DNA from: Bacteroidales bacterium
GTDB taxonomy: Bacteria; Bacteroidota; Bacteroidia; Bacteroidales; UBA7960
DNA length: 17,959 nucleotides
NCBI GenBank assembly: GCA_007131125.1
Contig: SLRE01000035.1
Coordinates: forward strand, 1 to 17,959
Reading direction: 5' to 3'
Shown here: positions 1 to 7,779 of the stretch, one piece after another
Position numbering within the stretch: the first letter of the stretch is position 1
Layout: each line of letters opens with the position of its first letter
Position numbers and translations under genes: made by a program
The notes under the pieces: generated by a model
Databases searched by the model: none
Seen by the model: the letters and a program-made list of their open reading frames with translations, nothing else
Told to the model about the DNA's origin: nothing

Positions 1-34
1 AAGGCTGTCGCTCTACCGGATGAGCTACTTCCGC
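1..34 (-). tRNA. tRNA-Gly (probably TCC), 5' part only
   Basis: The reverse complement starts GCGGAAG (acceptor stem), TA, then a D arm GCTC...GAGC, G, the anticodon stem ACAGC, and C-T-T at positions 32-34, where the window edge cuts it. The first anticodon base is therefore T. A GCGGAAG acceptor with this D arm resembles Bacteroidota tRNA-Gly, and the order Tyr then Gly is that of the conserved Thr-Tyr-Gly-Thr-tuf tRNA cluster. The TCC identity is thus inference from context; only the leading T is seen. It starts 4 nt after tRNA-Tyr, so the two are almost certainly co-transcribed. Confidence 0.8.
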
Positions 35-38
35 AAAG

Positions 39-121
39 TGGGGGGGGAAGGATTCGAACCTCCGAAGGCGAAAGCCAACAGATTTACAGTCTGCCCCATT
101 TGACCGCTCTGGAACCCCCCC
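39..121 (-). tRNA. tRNA-Tyr (GTA)
   Basis: This is a complete class II tRNA of 83 nt on the minus strand. The acceptor stem is G7 (115-121) paired with C7 (40-46), the discriminator is A (39), and no CCA is encoded. The anticodon loop reads CTGTAAA with anticodon GTA. There is a long variable arm (GGCTTTCGCC region) and the T arm GGAGG-TTCGAAT-CCTTC. The homopolymeric G7:C7 acceptor stem is unusual. The gene is followed after 4 nt by tRNA-Gly, and a Bacteroidota -7 box lies just upstream. Confidence 0.97.
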
Positions 122-153
122 TGATATGTAAGAACGCTTTCGTTTAAGCGAGG

Positions 154-161
154 CAAAGATA
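154..161 (-). promoter_or_regulatory. Putative -7 box of the tRNA-Tyr/Gly transcript
   Basis: On the minus strand this reads TATCTTTG, a perfect match to the Bacteroidota -7 consensus TAnnTTTG. It lies about 33 nt upstream of the mature tRNA-Tyr 5' end and downstream of the terminator of the preceding gene, where a promoter is expected. No clear TTTG is seen at the -33 spacing. Confidence 0.6.
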
Positions 162-202
162 AGGATTTTCAGCTTTTATCCCGGTATATTTTTCCGACTT
201 TT

Positions 203-236
203 TAAAAAAGCCACCGGGGTAATTATGCCCCGGTGG
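203..236 (-). terminator. Rho-independent terminator of the M49-like gene
   Basis: A perfect 9-bp inverted repeat (CCACCGGGG 211-219, CCCCGGTGG 228-236) with an 8-nt loop is followed, on the minus strand, by CTTTTTT (204-210). It lies about 30 bp past the stop codon at 267 and separates this gene from the tRNA transcript. Confidence 0.9.
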
Positions 237-266
237 GATAAAACAAAGTGCGTTTGAAGTGCCCGG

Positions 267-1910
267 CTAAAGGTCAAGATAATCCAGACCCTGCCTGAAC
301 ACAATATCTACGGGGATGTCTTTTGCGTTAACCCGGTCAATGTCTTCCTGAAGGGTATCCGACATAACCCCCATGGTATTGGCAATTTGCCGGGCGGCAT
401 CATAGTCGCCGTCTCCCTGAATAATAAGGGTGGTTTTAACCAGTTCTTCCACCACATCCTTCATTTTTTCAAAGTCGATCTGGTAAGTCCCGGTTTCCTC
501 ATCACGGGAAAAGGCGCCTTTTTCTTCGAGGTAATTGAAGCGGATCATATTGGCAATGCCATGTGCTCCGGCGGTACCGAACCTGCTGGAACGAAAGATG
601 CTTGCAAAACCAGTCACGTAAACCTCTTTAAGGTCGGTATCCGGCAGCTGACCGTCTTCATATAGTTTTGTAATGAGATACAATCCAAGCACATCGGCCT
701 TGAAGGCTTCCATAATGCTGTGGTACTCCCGCAAAGCTTCCCGCACCGTACCTTTTCCTGTAATGGTATTACGAATGCCCATACCAATGGCTATTTCATG
801 AAAGGTGGTATTTTCAAAAAACCCCTCAAAGGTTACATATTCGCGCTGGCTTTCATGAATGACCAGATCGGCGATGGGCAGGAGGATCTCGTCAAACTTG
901 GCTTCCATGGAGTTTTGAAGCTGCATGCTGCGGGTTCCTGCTTCCTGCTGAACCTCGGAGTCATGGGGGAGGTTCAGGGCAATCATTTTGGGACCGGCGT
1001 TGCAATGGCCTGCATAATAAATGGCCTGATAAACGTTGATGTCGGAGTCCACACCCGGCACCTCTGATTTGTATTCTTCAGGAACGGGAAGTGCGGCCTG
1101 GAGTTCGGGCAGCATCCCGGCAAAATGTTCCAGTCTCTGGCTTTCTTCGTGGTCTTTGATCAGGATGTAGGCACTGTGGGCAGCCTTATAGCCAAACTTG
1201 CGGTCTTCGCCGGTTTCAAGAGGTCCTGCAACAAAATCGATATTGTTGTCTCTCATGCGCATCCAGGCAAAGTCACTGGGCTGATAATTATCGGTTAAAA
1301 AGGCATCGGCACGGAGTTCAAGGTATTCTCTGAACCCGGGATTCTCAGCCAGTTCAGCTGCTTCCCTGAGCAGGGCGGCAGCCCTTTCGTTTTGTTCCCG
1401 AAAGGCTTCCCGATAAGGCACAACCACAAGGTTGCCGTCCGAATCCCTGCGGATAAGGGTATATTTGCTAGTTTTTTCGGGATGATCCAGCTCATGAAAT
1501 TCCTGCCGCTCCATGTCAAAAGGATAAAAGTTGGCTCCAAGGGGCTTGTCCTCAAAGCCCGGAAAAAAACCGGTATGTCCTTCCAGTCGGCCCCATGGGC
1601 CATAATTGATGCGGGCATAAGCACGGGCATACTCATCATCAATGTAATTCATGAGCTCTTCCTTGTTGCCATAGGACTGAATCCAGAATATTTCATCCAT
1701 AATATCGGCCACCTCCATTAAAATGGGAATCATTTTCTTTTCGTTTTCGCTCAGGTGGTCAAGGTCGGCGGTAAGTGTTACCTCTTCATACTGGGCGATG
1801 CGGTTTCTTATTTCACGCTGGTATTCGCGGTCGGGACGCGGTCCGCATGAAGAAACGGCCGTAAGTAAAAAGAGAATAGATGTAATTAAAAACAGGTGAT
1901 TGCGATTCAT
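267..1910 (-). CDS. Lipoprotein M49/NUDT3-like peptidase homologue with altered zinc motif
   Basis: This is a 547-residue protein with a lipoprotein signal (hydrophobic 6-18, lipobox VSSC, Cys22), so it is probably anchored in an envelope membrane. The body resembles the dipeptidyl-peptidase III (M49)-like domain found in plant NUDT3 and in many Bacteroidota 'Zn-dependent hydrolases'. Shared features are the FGYKAAHSAYI region (239-249), INVYQAIYYAGHCNAGPK (291-308), KFDEILLPIAD (338-348), the metal-site region TTFHEIAIGMG (368-378) and the downstream EAFKADVLGLY (401-411). In relatives, as I recall them, the motif is HExxHG with a third ligand Glu in E-x-x-KAD. Here the second His is Ile375, while H371, E372 and E401 remain. 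Zinc binding and catalysis are therefore doubtful. No substrate can be named. It is followed by a strong terminator. Family assignment is good; activity is uncertain. Confidence 0.8.
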   Translation of the reverse strand: MNRNHLFLITSILFLLTAVSSCGPRPDREYQREIRNRIAQYEEVTLTADLDHLSENEKKMIPILMEVADIMDEIFWIQSYGNKEELMNYIDDEYARAYARINYGPWGRLEGHTGFFPGFEDKPLGANFYPFDMERQEFHELDHPEKTSKYTLIRRDSDGNLVVVPYREAFREQNERAAALLREAAELAENPGFREYLELRADAFLTDNYQPSDFAWMRMRDNNIDFVAGPLETGEDRKFGYKAAHSAYILIKDHEESQRLEHFAGMLPELQAALPVPEEYKSEVPGVDSDINVYQAIYYAGHCNAGPKMIALNLPHDSEVQQEAGTRSMQLQNSMEAKFDEILLPIADLVIHESQREYVTFEGFFENTTFHEIAIGMGIRNTITGKGTVREALREYHSIMEAFKADVLGLYLITKLYEDGQLPDTDLKEVYVTGFASIFRSSRFGTAGAHGIANMIRFNYLEEKGAFSRDEETGTYQIDFEKMKDVVEELVKTTLIIQGDGDYDAARQIANTMGVMSDTLQEDIDRVNAKDIPVDIVFRQGLDYLDL

Positions 1911-1956
1911 TATTTAGTGGTTTTGGTTAAAAAATAATTTTAAAGGACCATAACCT

Positions 1957-1964
1957 CAAAAATA
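1957..1964 (-). promoter_or_regulatory. Possible -7 box upstream of the M49-like gene
   Basis: The minus strand reads TATTTTTG, which fits TAnnTTTG, 47 nt upstream of the ATG at 1910. It lies in the 121-bp gap after the Old Yellow Enzyme gene. No -33 TTTG is seen at the right spacing, and the region is AT-rich, so a chance match is possible. Confidence 0.3.
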
Positions 1965-2031
1965 AGAAAAATGGAGGAAAGCGGGTTTATAGGTCATTTA
2001 TTAAAAACTTAAAATGTTTATTTTGCGGGGT

Positions 2032-3120
2032 TCAACCTGAAAGGACGGGATAATCAATAAAGCCCTTTTCCCCTCCGTGATAGAACGTTTCCTTTACCGG
2101 TTCGGCAAGGGGTGCATTGGTATTGAGTCTTTTTACCAGGTCGGGATTGGAAATAAAAGGTTTTCCGAAAGCGATGAGGTCGGCCTGGCTTTTTTCAAGC
2201 ATCAGGTTAGCGCTTTCAAGGGTATGGCCTCCGCAGGAAATCAGGCTGCCTTTGTATATTTTGCGGTAAAAGGGAACGATACTTTTTTCCGGGAAGTTGA
2301 GCCGTTCTTCCTGTTTCATCATTTCGCTCAGGTGAAGGAAAGCAAGGCCATAATCATTGAGTTTTTCCACAATGTATCCGTAAGTTTTTTCGGGGCTGGA
2401 ATCTTCCATACCCGGTTTAACAGATTTTGGAGAAAGCCTTAAACCTACTTTTTCCTTTGGCAGATACTTCAGAATCTCCTCAATGATATTGAAAAGAAAT
2501 CGTGAACGGTTTTCTATGGAACCCCCAAACTCATCGGTTCGTTTGTTGGTGCCGTCCATGATAAACTGGTCGATAAGGTAAGCATGGGCACCGTGGATTT
2601 CTACCCCGTCGAACCCTGCGCTGATAGCATTTTGGGCGGCCTGGCCGAAGTCGAGGATGGTTTGATGGATTTCCCCGTTAGTCATGGCACGGGCTGTTTC
2701 ATAGGGCTTTCTGCCTGCAGGGGTAAGCACTTCACCCATTGGTTTTACAGGAGAGGCGGATACGGGAGCCTTTGCATCGGGTTGCAAAAGCAGGTGGGAG
2801 TATGGCCCTACATGCCACAACTGTAAAAATATTTTCCCTTTTTCCTGATGTACTGCCCGGGTAACTTTTTTCCAGCCCTCGATTTGTTTTTTTGTGAAAA
2901 TTCCCGGCGACCCGGTATACCCAAAACCCTGGGGTGATATTTGACTGCCTTCCGAAATGATGAGCCCGGCAGATGCCCGCTGACGGTAATATTCGGCAAT
3001 CATATCATTAGCGGCGAGCTCCGGAGGATTGGCCCGGCGTCGGGTCATGGGGGCCATTACAATGCGGTTGTTAAGCGAAATATTGCCTAAAGAAAGGGGT
3101 TCGAGAAGCAGGTTTTTCAT
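2032..3120 (-). CDS. NADH:flavin oxidoreductase, Old Yellow Enzyme family
   Basis: The protein has 362 residues, the usual length for this FMN-dependent TIM-barrel family (NemA is about 365). Motifs in order: APMTRRRA (23-30) at the flavin, FLQLWHVG (98-105), the substrate-binding HGAHAYLIDQF (176-186) with the His-x-x-His pair H176/H179, RTDEFGGSIENR (194-205) and LRLSP (227-231). The family reduces activated C=C bonds and nitro compounds with NAD(P)H in the cytoplasm. The start chosen is the ATG at 3120, where family similarity begins (MKNLLLEPLSLG). The frame stays open upstream to 3534, but that stretch has no family similarity and runs across the start of the divergent kinase gene. The physiological substrate is unknown. 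It is divergent from the prenol-kinase fusion (243-bp gap). Confidence 0.93.
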   Translation of the reverse strand: MKNLLLEPLSLGNISLNNRIVMAPMTRRRANPPELAANDMIAEYYRQRASAGLIISEGSQISPQGFGYTGSPGIFTKKQIEGWKKVTRAVHQEKGKIFLQLWHVGPYSHLLLQPDAKAPVSASPVKPMGEVLTPAGRKPYETARAMTNGEIHQTILDFGQAAQNAISAGFDGVEIHGAHAYLIDQFIMDGTNKRTDEFGGSIENRSRFLFNIIEEILKYLPKEKVGLRLSPKSVKPGMEDSSPEKTYGYIVEKLNDYGLAFLHLSEMMKQEERLNFPEKSIVPFYRKIYKGSLISCGGHTLESANLMLEKSQADLIAFGKPFISNPDLVKRLNTNAPLAEPVKETFYHGGEKGFIDYPVLSG

Positions 3121-3363
3121 AAGCTGTGCTTTTTGTTTACTTTTTCTAACAAAATCAGGGCTTCGAGGTTTATATAAAAGTAAGTAAAATATCCGGGCAC
3201 AAAGTTTTAAAAAGGAATTCTGCAAAAGAAAACAATAACCTGACTTTGTATGTTGATTTTTTATATCATTGGTTGACCCTTTCATTTTTTCAACAGATGA
3301 ACATGCAGGGGGAAAGTTCCGGAGTTGCCGGACTTTCAGGAGCAGTGAAAATTTCAAAGGATT

Positions 3364-4689
3364 ATGTTCCGAAAAGAAAAAGTCATCAGAAAATCCATTC
3401 ACCTGTTGATGGGGGTGGCCATTTTGTTGTTGAGCTGGTACGTTTCCCGCCAGACTTTGCTTTTTCTGATTGCAGCCGGAACGGTTTTCGCATTTGTCTC
3501 TTTCCAAAGCCGGAATTTTCGGTTCTTGCATCAAACCACAGACCAGAGCCTTGGAACCCTATTTTACCCTTTGGGGATACTAACTTCTTTTTTGCTGCTT
3601 TATAACCTGCCGCTGTATTTTTTTCAAATATCCCTGCTGATCCTCACTTTTTCTGATACTGTGGCCAATCTTGCCGGGCAGATCAGCCCGGGCAATATAC
3701 GCTTCAACGCATTTAAGGAAGAAAAAAGCCTTTACGGCGTTGTTGGTTTTGCCATTACCACTTTGGGTATTTTATATTTTTTCCTTCCTGAATCCCGTTT
3801 CGGCATTTATGCGTATGTGATTCTGGTGGTGATCCTGTCTGTTAACTTTGAAGTGATATCTTACAAAGGATCCGATAATTTTTCCATTCCGGTTGGTTCT
3901 GCATTGTTTTTCATGATTATGGAAGCCCGCGACAGCAACCTTCTTTTTCTTATCGGAGTTTTGTCGGTGGCAGCCACAGGCTCCTTTTTGCTCTACAAAT
4001 GGAAGGTTCTTACCAAAAATGCTTCCATTGTGGTATATTTTTTAGCGGTTTTCTTTTTCGGAGTGCTTGGCCTGGAATGGATCTTACCGGTGCTGGTTTT
4101 CTTTTTTACGTCGGTGATCTTTACCCGTATCAATACCGCCAGGGCCAAAAAAAACCCGGTTTCCAACCGTAGAAATGCATGGCAGGTGCTGGCCAACATT
4201 TTCTGGGCCGTCCTGTTTTCTGCAGCCTATTTGATAACTGGTAATGAATTGTTTGTTTATTTTTTCATTGGCCTGCTGGCTGCTGTAACGGCAGATACCT
4301 GGTCCAGTGAGGTGGGGCCGGTGTTTCACAAAAAATGTTTTTCCCTGGCGCATTTCAAAACCCACGAATCCGGTATATCGGGAGGGGTCTCTTTGGCAGG
4401 AACCCTGGCTGCCATGGCCGCTTCGGCTTTATTGTCAATAATAGGTGTTAAACTTTTTTTCGGAAATTTGGATATCATGCTCGTCACATTGCTGGCAATA
4501 TCCGCTTTTCTTTCTTCAGTGGTTGATTCCCTGCTCGGAGCATTCCTTGAACCCTCCCTCATGAAAATGGAGCTTTTCCGGCTTAAAAAGCCCGAGGCCA
4601 CAGATTACTTATCACCGAATGATGTTGTCAACCTTTTGGGCTCCCTGTCTGCACCGGTTTTCTTTTTGCTGCTGCAGGGGCTGGTTTAA
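3364..4689 (+). CDS. Fused phytol/dolichol-kinase-like and DUF92 (VTE6-like) membrane protein
   Basis: This is a 441-residue, very hydrophobic polytopic membrane protein with two domains. Residues 1 to about 200 resemble the CTP-dependent polyprenol kinases (SEC59 dolichol kinase, plant VTE5 phytol kinase): RKSIHLLMG (9-17), SLGTLFYPLG (62-71), FSDTVANLAGQ (96-106) and the nucleotide-region KSLYG (121-125), comparable with KSLEG. Residues about 215-441 are DUF92, the family of plant VTE6 phytyl-phosphate kinase: AVTADTWSSEVGPV (307-320), ESGISGGVSLAGTLAA (335-350), VVDSLLGAFLE (386-396) and SPNDVVNLLGSL (417-428). In plants the two enzymes act in sequence, alcohol to monophosphate to diphosphate. 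One chain here could do both (inference). A UbiA prenyltransferase, a user of such diphosphates, lies 88 bp downstream on the other strand. Whether the substrate is phytol, farnesol or geranylgeraniol cannot be read from sequence. Confidence 0.85.
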   Translation: MFRKEKVIRKSIHLLMGVAILLLSWYVSRQTLLFLIAAGTVFAFVSFQSRNFRFLHQTTDQSLGTLFYPLGILTSFLLLYNLPLYFFQISLLILTFSDTVANLAGQISPGNIRFNAFKEEKSLYGVVGFAITTLGILYFFLPESRFGIYAYVILVVILSVNFEVISYKGSDNFSIPVGSALFFMIMEARDSNLLFLIGVLSVAATGSFLLYKWKVLTKNASIVVYFLAVFFFGVLGLEWILPVLVFFFTSVIFTRINTARAKKNPVSNRRNAWQVLANIFWAVLFSAAYLITGNELFVYFFIGLLAAVTADTWSSEVGPVFHKKCFSLAHFKTHESGISGGVSLAGTLAAMAASALLSIIGVKLFFGNLDIMLVTLLAISAFLSSVVDSLLGAFLEPSLMKMELFRLKKPEATDYLSPNDVVNLLGSLSAPVFFLLLQGLV

Positions 4690-4777
4690 CCCGTTTCCAG
4701 TGAAAATTTTTTATAGCAAAGAATAAGCCTCCCCGGGTTGCAACAAAAGTTCTTCTGATACCGCCAACAGGTTGCTA

Positions 4778-5710
4778 TCAGATAGCATAAATCACAAAAG
4801 AGACAATCAGGAAGAAGGAAAAGACAATATGGGTAAGCACCGTCAGTTTTGCCCCCTCCTTTAAGCGGTCGGCATTGTCGTGAAATTTCAGGATGATGCC
4901 AATGGCTTTTGGAAAGATCAGCAAATAGGGGATCAGTGCCAGCAGAAATGGCCAGCTTACCCCGGGATACAAAAAGAAAAGTAAAAAAATATTGGCAACA
5001 ATAGCCAGCTGCACAAGCAGATAAATGATGGAAGTCGGGCGGGTGCCCAGTCGTGATGCCACTCCATGTTTTCCTCCGTCACGGTCTGCTTCCAGGTCGA
5101 TCATTTGTCCCACCAGCAAAATGGAGGAGGTGCTCAGCCCGGTAGCCGGCATCAGGATAATTACCATAGGATGAAAGCCGATATTCTGGCCAACAGCGGC
5201 AATGAGAATGGCCATGGGCCCGAACGCAAACCAAACCGAAACTTCTCCCCATCCCCTGTAAGCAAGCTTAAAAGGGGGTGCCGTATAATATTTGCTGAAA
5301 AACGCTGACAAAAGGAATAAACCCCAAAGGTGTGGCCAAAGCCGCTGCTCAATGAAAAAAGTCAGGACAATGGTTCCGGCAAGGGAAATGACCAACCCTG
5401 CCCTGGCCAGGAAAAACATCTTGCCCATCAATTCGGGATGATCCTGTAAAATCCCTGATCCTCCGCTGGACTCATTGCGGTGTACATTTACTTTATCGGT
5501 ACCCTGTATGGTGTCGTAAATATCGTTGTAAACATTGGTGGCCACATGCAGGCCAATGCCGATAAGCAGCACCAGGATAAAGCCAGGCAGGTAAAGGTAT
5601 CCGTTGATGTAAACGCCCAAAAGGCTTCCTGCAAGCAAGGGTGCAATGATGGAACTTAAAAATGGTGCCCTGACCATTTTCGCAATGCCGGGTTTTTTCT
5701 TTTCATTCAT
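4778..5710 (-). CDS. UbiA-family prenyltransferase (MenA-like group)
   Basis: The protein has 310 residues and about eight or nine membrane segments. Both aspartate-rich motifs of intramembrane aromatic prenyltransferases are present: NVYNDIYDTIQGTD (residues 58-71) and DLEADRDGGK (204-213, followed by HGVASRLG). They bind Mg2+ and the prenyl diphosphate donor. ESSGGSGIL after the first motif replaces the GPxR segment I would expect in classical MenA, so this is perhaps a separate clade, and the acceptor is not settled: dihydroxynaphthoate, another quinone precursor, or a lipid headgroup. The start used is the ATG at 5710 (MNEKKKPG). A TTG start at 5743 is possible but adds only a non-conserved stretch. 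It is convergent with the prenol-kinase fusion, which may supply its donor. Confidence 0.88.
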   Translation of the reverse strand: MNEKKKPGIAKMVRAPFLSSIIAPLLAGSLLGVYINGYLYLPGFILVLLIGIGLHVATNVYNDIYDTIQGTDKVNVHRNESSGGSGILQDHPELMGKMFFLARAGLVISLAGTIVLTFFIEQRLWPHLWGLFLLSAFFSKYYTAPPFKLAYRGWGEVSVWFAFGPMAILIAAVGQNIGFHPMVIILMPATGLSTSSILLVGQMIDLEADRDGGKHGVASRLGTRPTSIIYLLVQLAIVANIFLLFFLYPGVSWPFLLALIPYLLIFPKAIGIILKFHDNADRLKEGAKLTVLTHIVFSFFLIVSFVIYAI

Positions 5711-5897
5711 GTTCGGCTGGTTTTTATATATTAAAAGGAACAATTCAGGATGAAAAAGGTTGAAGAACAGTTTTTTTTGTGATTAAAAGCCGGCCATTAT
5801 TCCAAAAAGTTAAGCTTTTATTTTTTTCTTTTTTAAACCATTGTTATGGGATGGAATCAAAATAACAACAGCCAATGAATTCACGAAATTTTCAGAT

Positions 5898-7070
5898 ATG
5901 AAGAAAAGGTTTTACGCGGGCGATGGTATATTTCCTTTAATTTTTGTGATCTCTTTTTTTGTTTTGGGAAGTGCTCCCTCTGCAAAGACTGTTGCAGCAA
6001 ACAGTATGGTGGGCATGCAGGAAGACAGCATTCAGAGTCATGAATTTACACCTGCTTTTGAGTTGAAAATTGGGGGTGAAGGGTTTTACAGTATAGAACC
6101 AGCTACAGGAAATGGTTTTGGAGGAATCGCCGCTATTATGGTGGACATGGATGCCTCCATCCATGAGCATTTGGATTTTTTCGCGGCCTTTCATTTCGAT
6201 TCGGCTCTTTGGGATGATTTTCTTAACAAGCCCCGTTTGCAGCGGGAAGGCCTTCCACCGGAACACCGCATTGACCTTACAGTAGAAGAATTTTTCCTGT
6301 CCTGGATTCCAATGGGAGAAATTCTGGAAATAATGGCCGGCCGTCGTTTTTCAGGTTTCAGTTACGCCAATCGTTTGCATCTTGCCGATTTTCAATTCAA
6401 TATGAAGCCCCGGATATTTACCACCTATTGGGGAGATAATCACGGGTTGGCATTAGATGGGATCAGTCTAAGGGTAACTTTGCCTAATGATGGGTTTTCA
6501 ACTTCCTTTATGGTCGAAGCAGCAAAAAGTGCATACGGTGGCGACCAGACCGTAATGACCTCCGTCCTTGATGCTGGTTTTTCAGCAGGGAATCTGGATA
6601 TCGGGCTGAGGGGTTTTGGGTATTTTGATCATCAGACTTTTTGTCATCCTTTGTTAAATTATTGCAATGAGGATATTTCTTCTCAGCTGACCCTGGACGA
6701 AGGGTTTGCCCTTAATGCCTTTGGAGGCGGTACAAATCTTTTGTGGAAAACCGGAGGGAGAAAGTCTGTATTTTTCCAGGCAGAGTGGATTGGCAGAAGA
6801 ATAATGAGTAATTTTTTATACGGGGGCTACGCTTTTGCTAAATTGGTCCATTCGGAAAAAGTAAGCAGCAGCTTCATGGTTCAGCAGTTGGAAATGCCTG
6901 ATTTTTTGGGAGAAGAGCCCAATGGGAGAATAGAACGTTCTTATAATCCGGGAATTTCTTATTTTCCTATGGAAAAGCACCGTTTTCGCCTGGAATACCA
7001 TTATTCCGATAATAGTATTTATTACCGGAATATGTTGCTATTTAAATACACCTTTTTTCTGGACTTTTGA
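5898..7070 (+). CDS. Predicted outer-membrane beta-barrel protein, family not recognised
   Basis: The protein has 390 residues. A signal peptide is evident (MKKRF..., hydrophobic 11-25, cleavage probably near residues 27-34). The mature part has the alternating hydrophobic/polar pattern, aromatic girdle residues and Gly/Asn-rich turns of a porin-like barrel, with no hydrophobic helix. It ends in KYTFFLDF, a C-terminal Phe of the type recognised by the BAM complex. Cys249 and Cys256 lie in one short loop and could form a disulfide. No TonB box, plug or peptidoglycan-binding domain is seen, so this is more likely a channel or structural barrel than a TonB receptor. The ATG at 5898 is chosen because it gives the signal peptide directly; an in-frame TTG at 5841 is less likely. 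Its 3' end lies 25 bp from the convergent carbonic anhydrase gene, which may be chance. Confidence 0.7.
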   Translation: MKKRFYAGDGIFPLIFVISFFVLGSAPSAKTVAANSMVGMQEDSIQSHEFTPAFELKIGGEGFYSIEPATGNGFGGIAAIMVDMDASIHEHLDFFAAFHFDSALWDDFLNKPRLQREGLPPEHRIDLTVEEFFLSWIPMGEILEIMAGRRFSGFSYANRLHLADFQFNMKPRIFTTYWGDNHGLALDGISLRVTLPNDGFSTSFMVEAAKSAYGGDQTVMTSVLDAGFSAGNLDIGLRGFGYFDHQTFCHPLLNYCNEDISSQLTLDEGFALNAFGGGTNLLWKTGGRKSVFFQAEWIGRRIMSNFLYGGYAFAKLVHSEKVSSSFMVQQLEMPDFLGEEPNGRIERSYNPGISYFPMEKHRFRLEYHYSDNSIYYRNMLLFKYTFFLDF

Positions 7071-7095
7071 GCAGTAAACCGGGCCGGAAAAATAA

Positions 7096-7722
7096 TTATT
7101 CAAGCCGGTAAATTTCCATAATGTCTTTCAGGATCTTGTCGAAGTCAATTTCCAGGTCTTTGAGTTTTCCGGTCTGAATATCAAAAACCCATCCGTGCAC
7201 CTTGAGAGAGCGCTCTTTAAAAGCTTTTTGCACATCCGGAGTTTTGACCACGTTGATGCATTGCTCCTGCACGTTCAACTCAACCAGTTTTTTGTATTTT
7301 TCTTCCTCATCCCTGATTTGGTTTAGGGTGTTTTTGTGCAGGCGGTAAACATCCCTGATGTTTCTGAGCCATGGGTTGAGCAGGCCCAGGTCGGCCTGTT
7401 GCATGGCAGCCTTTACACCACCGCAATGGTAATGTCCGCAAACCACAACATGCCTGACCTTAAGATGAGATACAGCATAGTTGATCACCGACATTGCGCT
7501 AAGGTCAGTATTGGACACCATATTGGCAATATTCCGGAAAACAAATACATCACCGGGTTGCACACCCATGAGCTCTTCGGCTGTTACCCGGCTGTCGGAA
7601 CACCCGATGTAAAGGATATCAGGATTTTGATCCAGGCAGAGTTTTTCAAAGTAATCCCGGTCGGTTTTGAGTTTTTCTGCAATCCATTTTTTATTGTTTG
7701 AGAAAATCTGCCGGATGTCCAT
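7096..7722 (-). CDS. Beta-class carbonic anhydrase
   Basis: The protein has 208 residues and catalyses CO2 + H2O to bicarbonate + H+ at a zinc in the cytoplasm. The zinc ligands are visible: Cys41 in IGCSDSRV (39-46), and His97 and Cys100 in CGHYHCGG (95-102). The Asp43-Arg45 dyad that controls ligand exchange is present. PGDVFVFRNIANMV (56-69) is also typical. Length and motifs fit the plant-like beta type. It follows the KASIII-like gene on the same strand after 57 nt without an obvious terminator, so the two may share a transcript. Bicarbonate would be a substrate for the biotin-dependent carboxylase at 11688-15297, but no direct link is shown. Confidence 0.96.
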   Translation of the reverse strand: MDIRQIFSNNKKWIAEKLKTDRDYFEKLCLDQNPDILYIGCSDSRVTAEELMGVQPGDVFVFRNIANMVSNTDLSAMSVINYAVSHLKVRHVVVCGHYHCGGVKAAMQQADLGLLNPWLRNIRDVYRLHKNTLNQIRDEEEKYKKLVELNVQEQCINVVKTPDVQKAFKERSLKVHGWVFDIQTGKLKDLEIDFDKILKDIMEIYRLE

Positions 7723-7779
7723 TGCCTAATTTTTAATATTTTCCCGGTTCGAAGAAAAATACGGACTCAATTGTTTTTT

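Noticed and set aside
3121..3534. N-terminal extension of the Old Yellow Enzyme frame
   Set aside because: It has no family similarity, runs into the start of the divergent kinase gene, and the protein starting at 3120 has the normal family length.
4755..4781. Inverted repeat CTGATA/TATCAG at the end of the UbiA gene as a terminator
   Set aside because: The arms are 6 bp around a long loop, it overlaps the stop codon, and no T run follows on either strand.
7078..7110. GC-rich repeat ACCGGGC/GCCGGT between the barrel and carbonic anhydrase genes as a terminator
   Set aside because: The pairing needs a bulge, the loop is about 20 nt, and it overlaps the carbonic anhydrase coding end.
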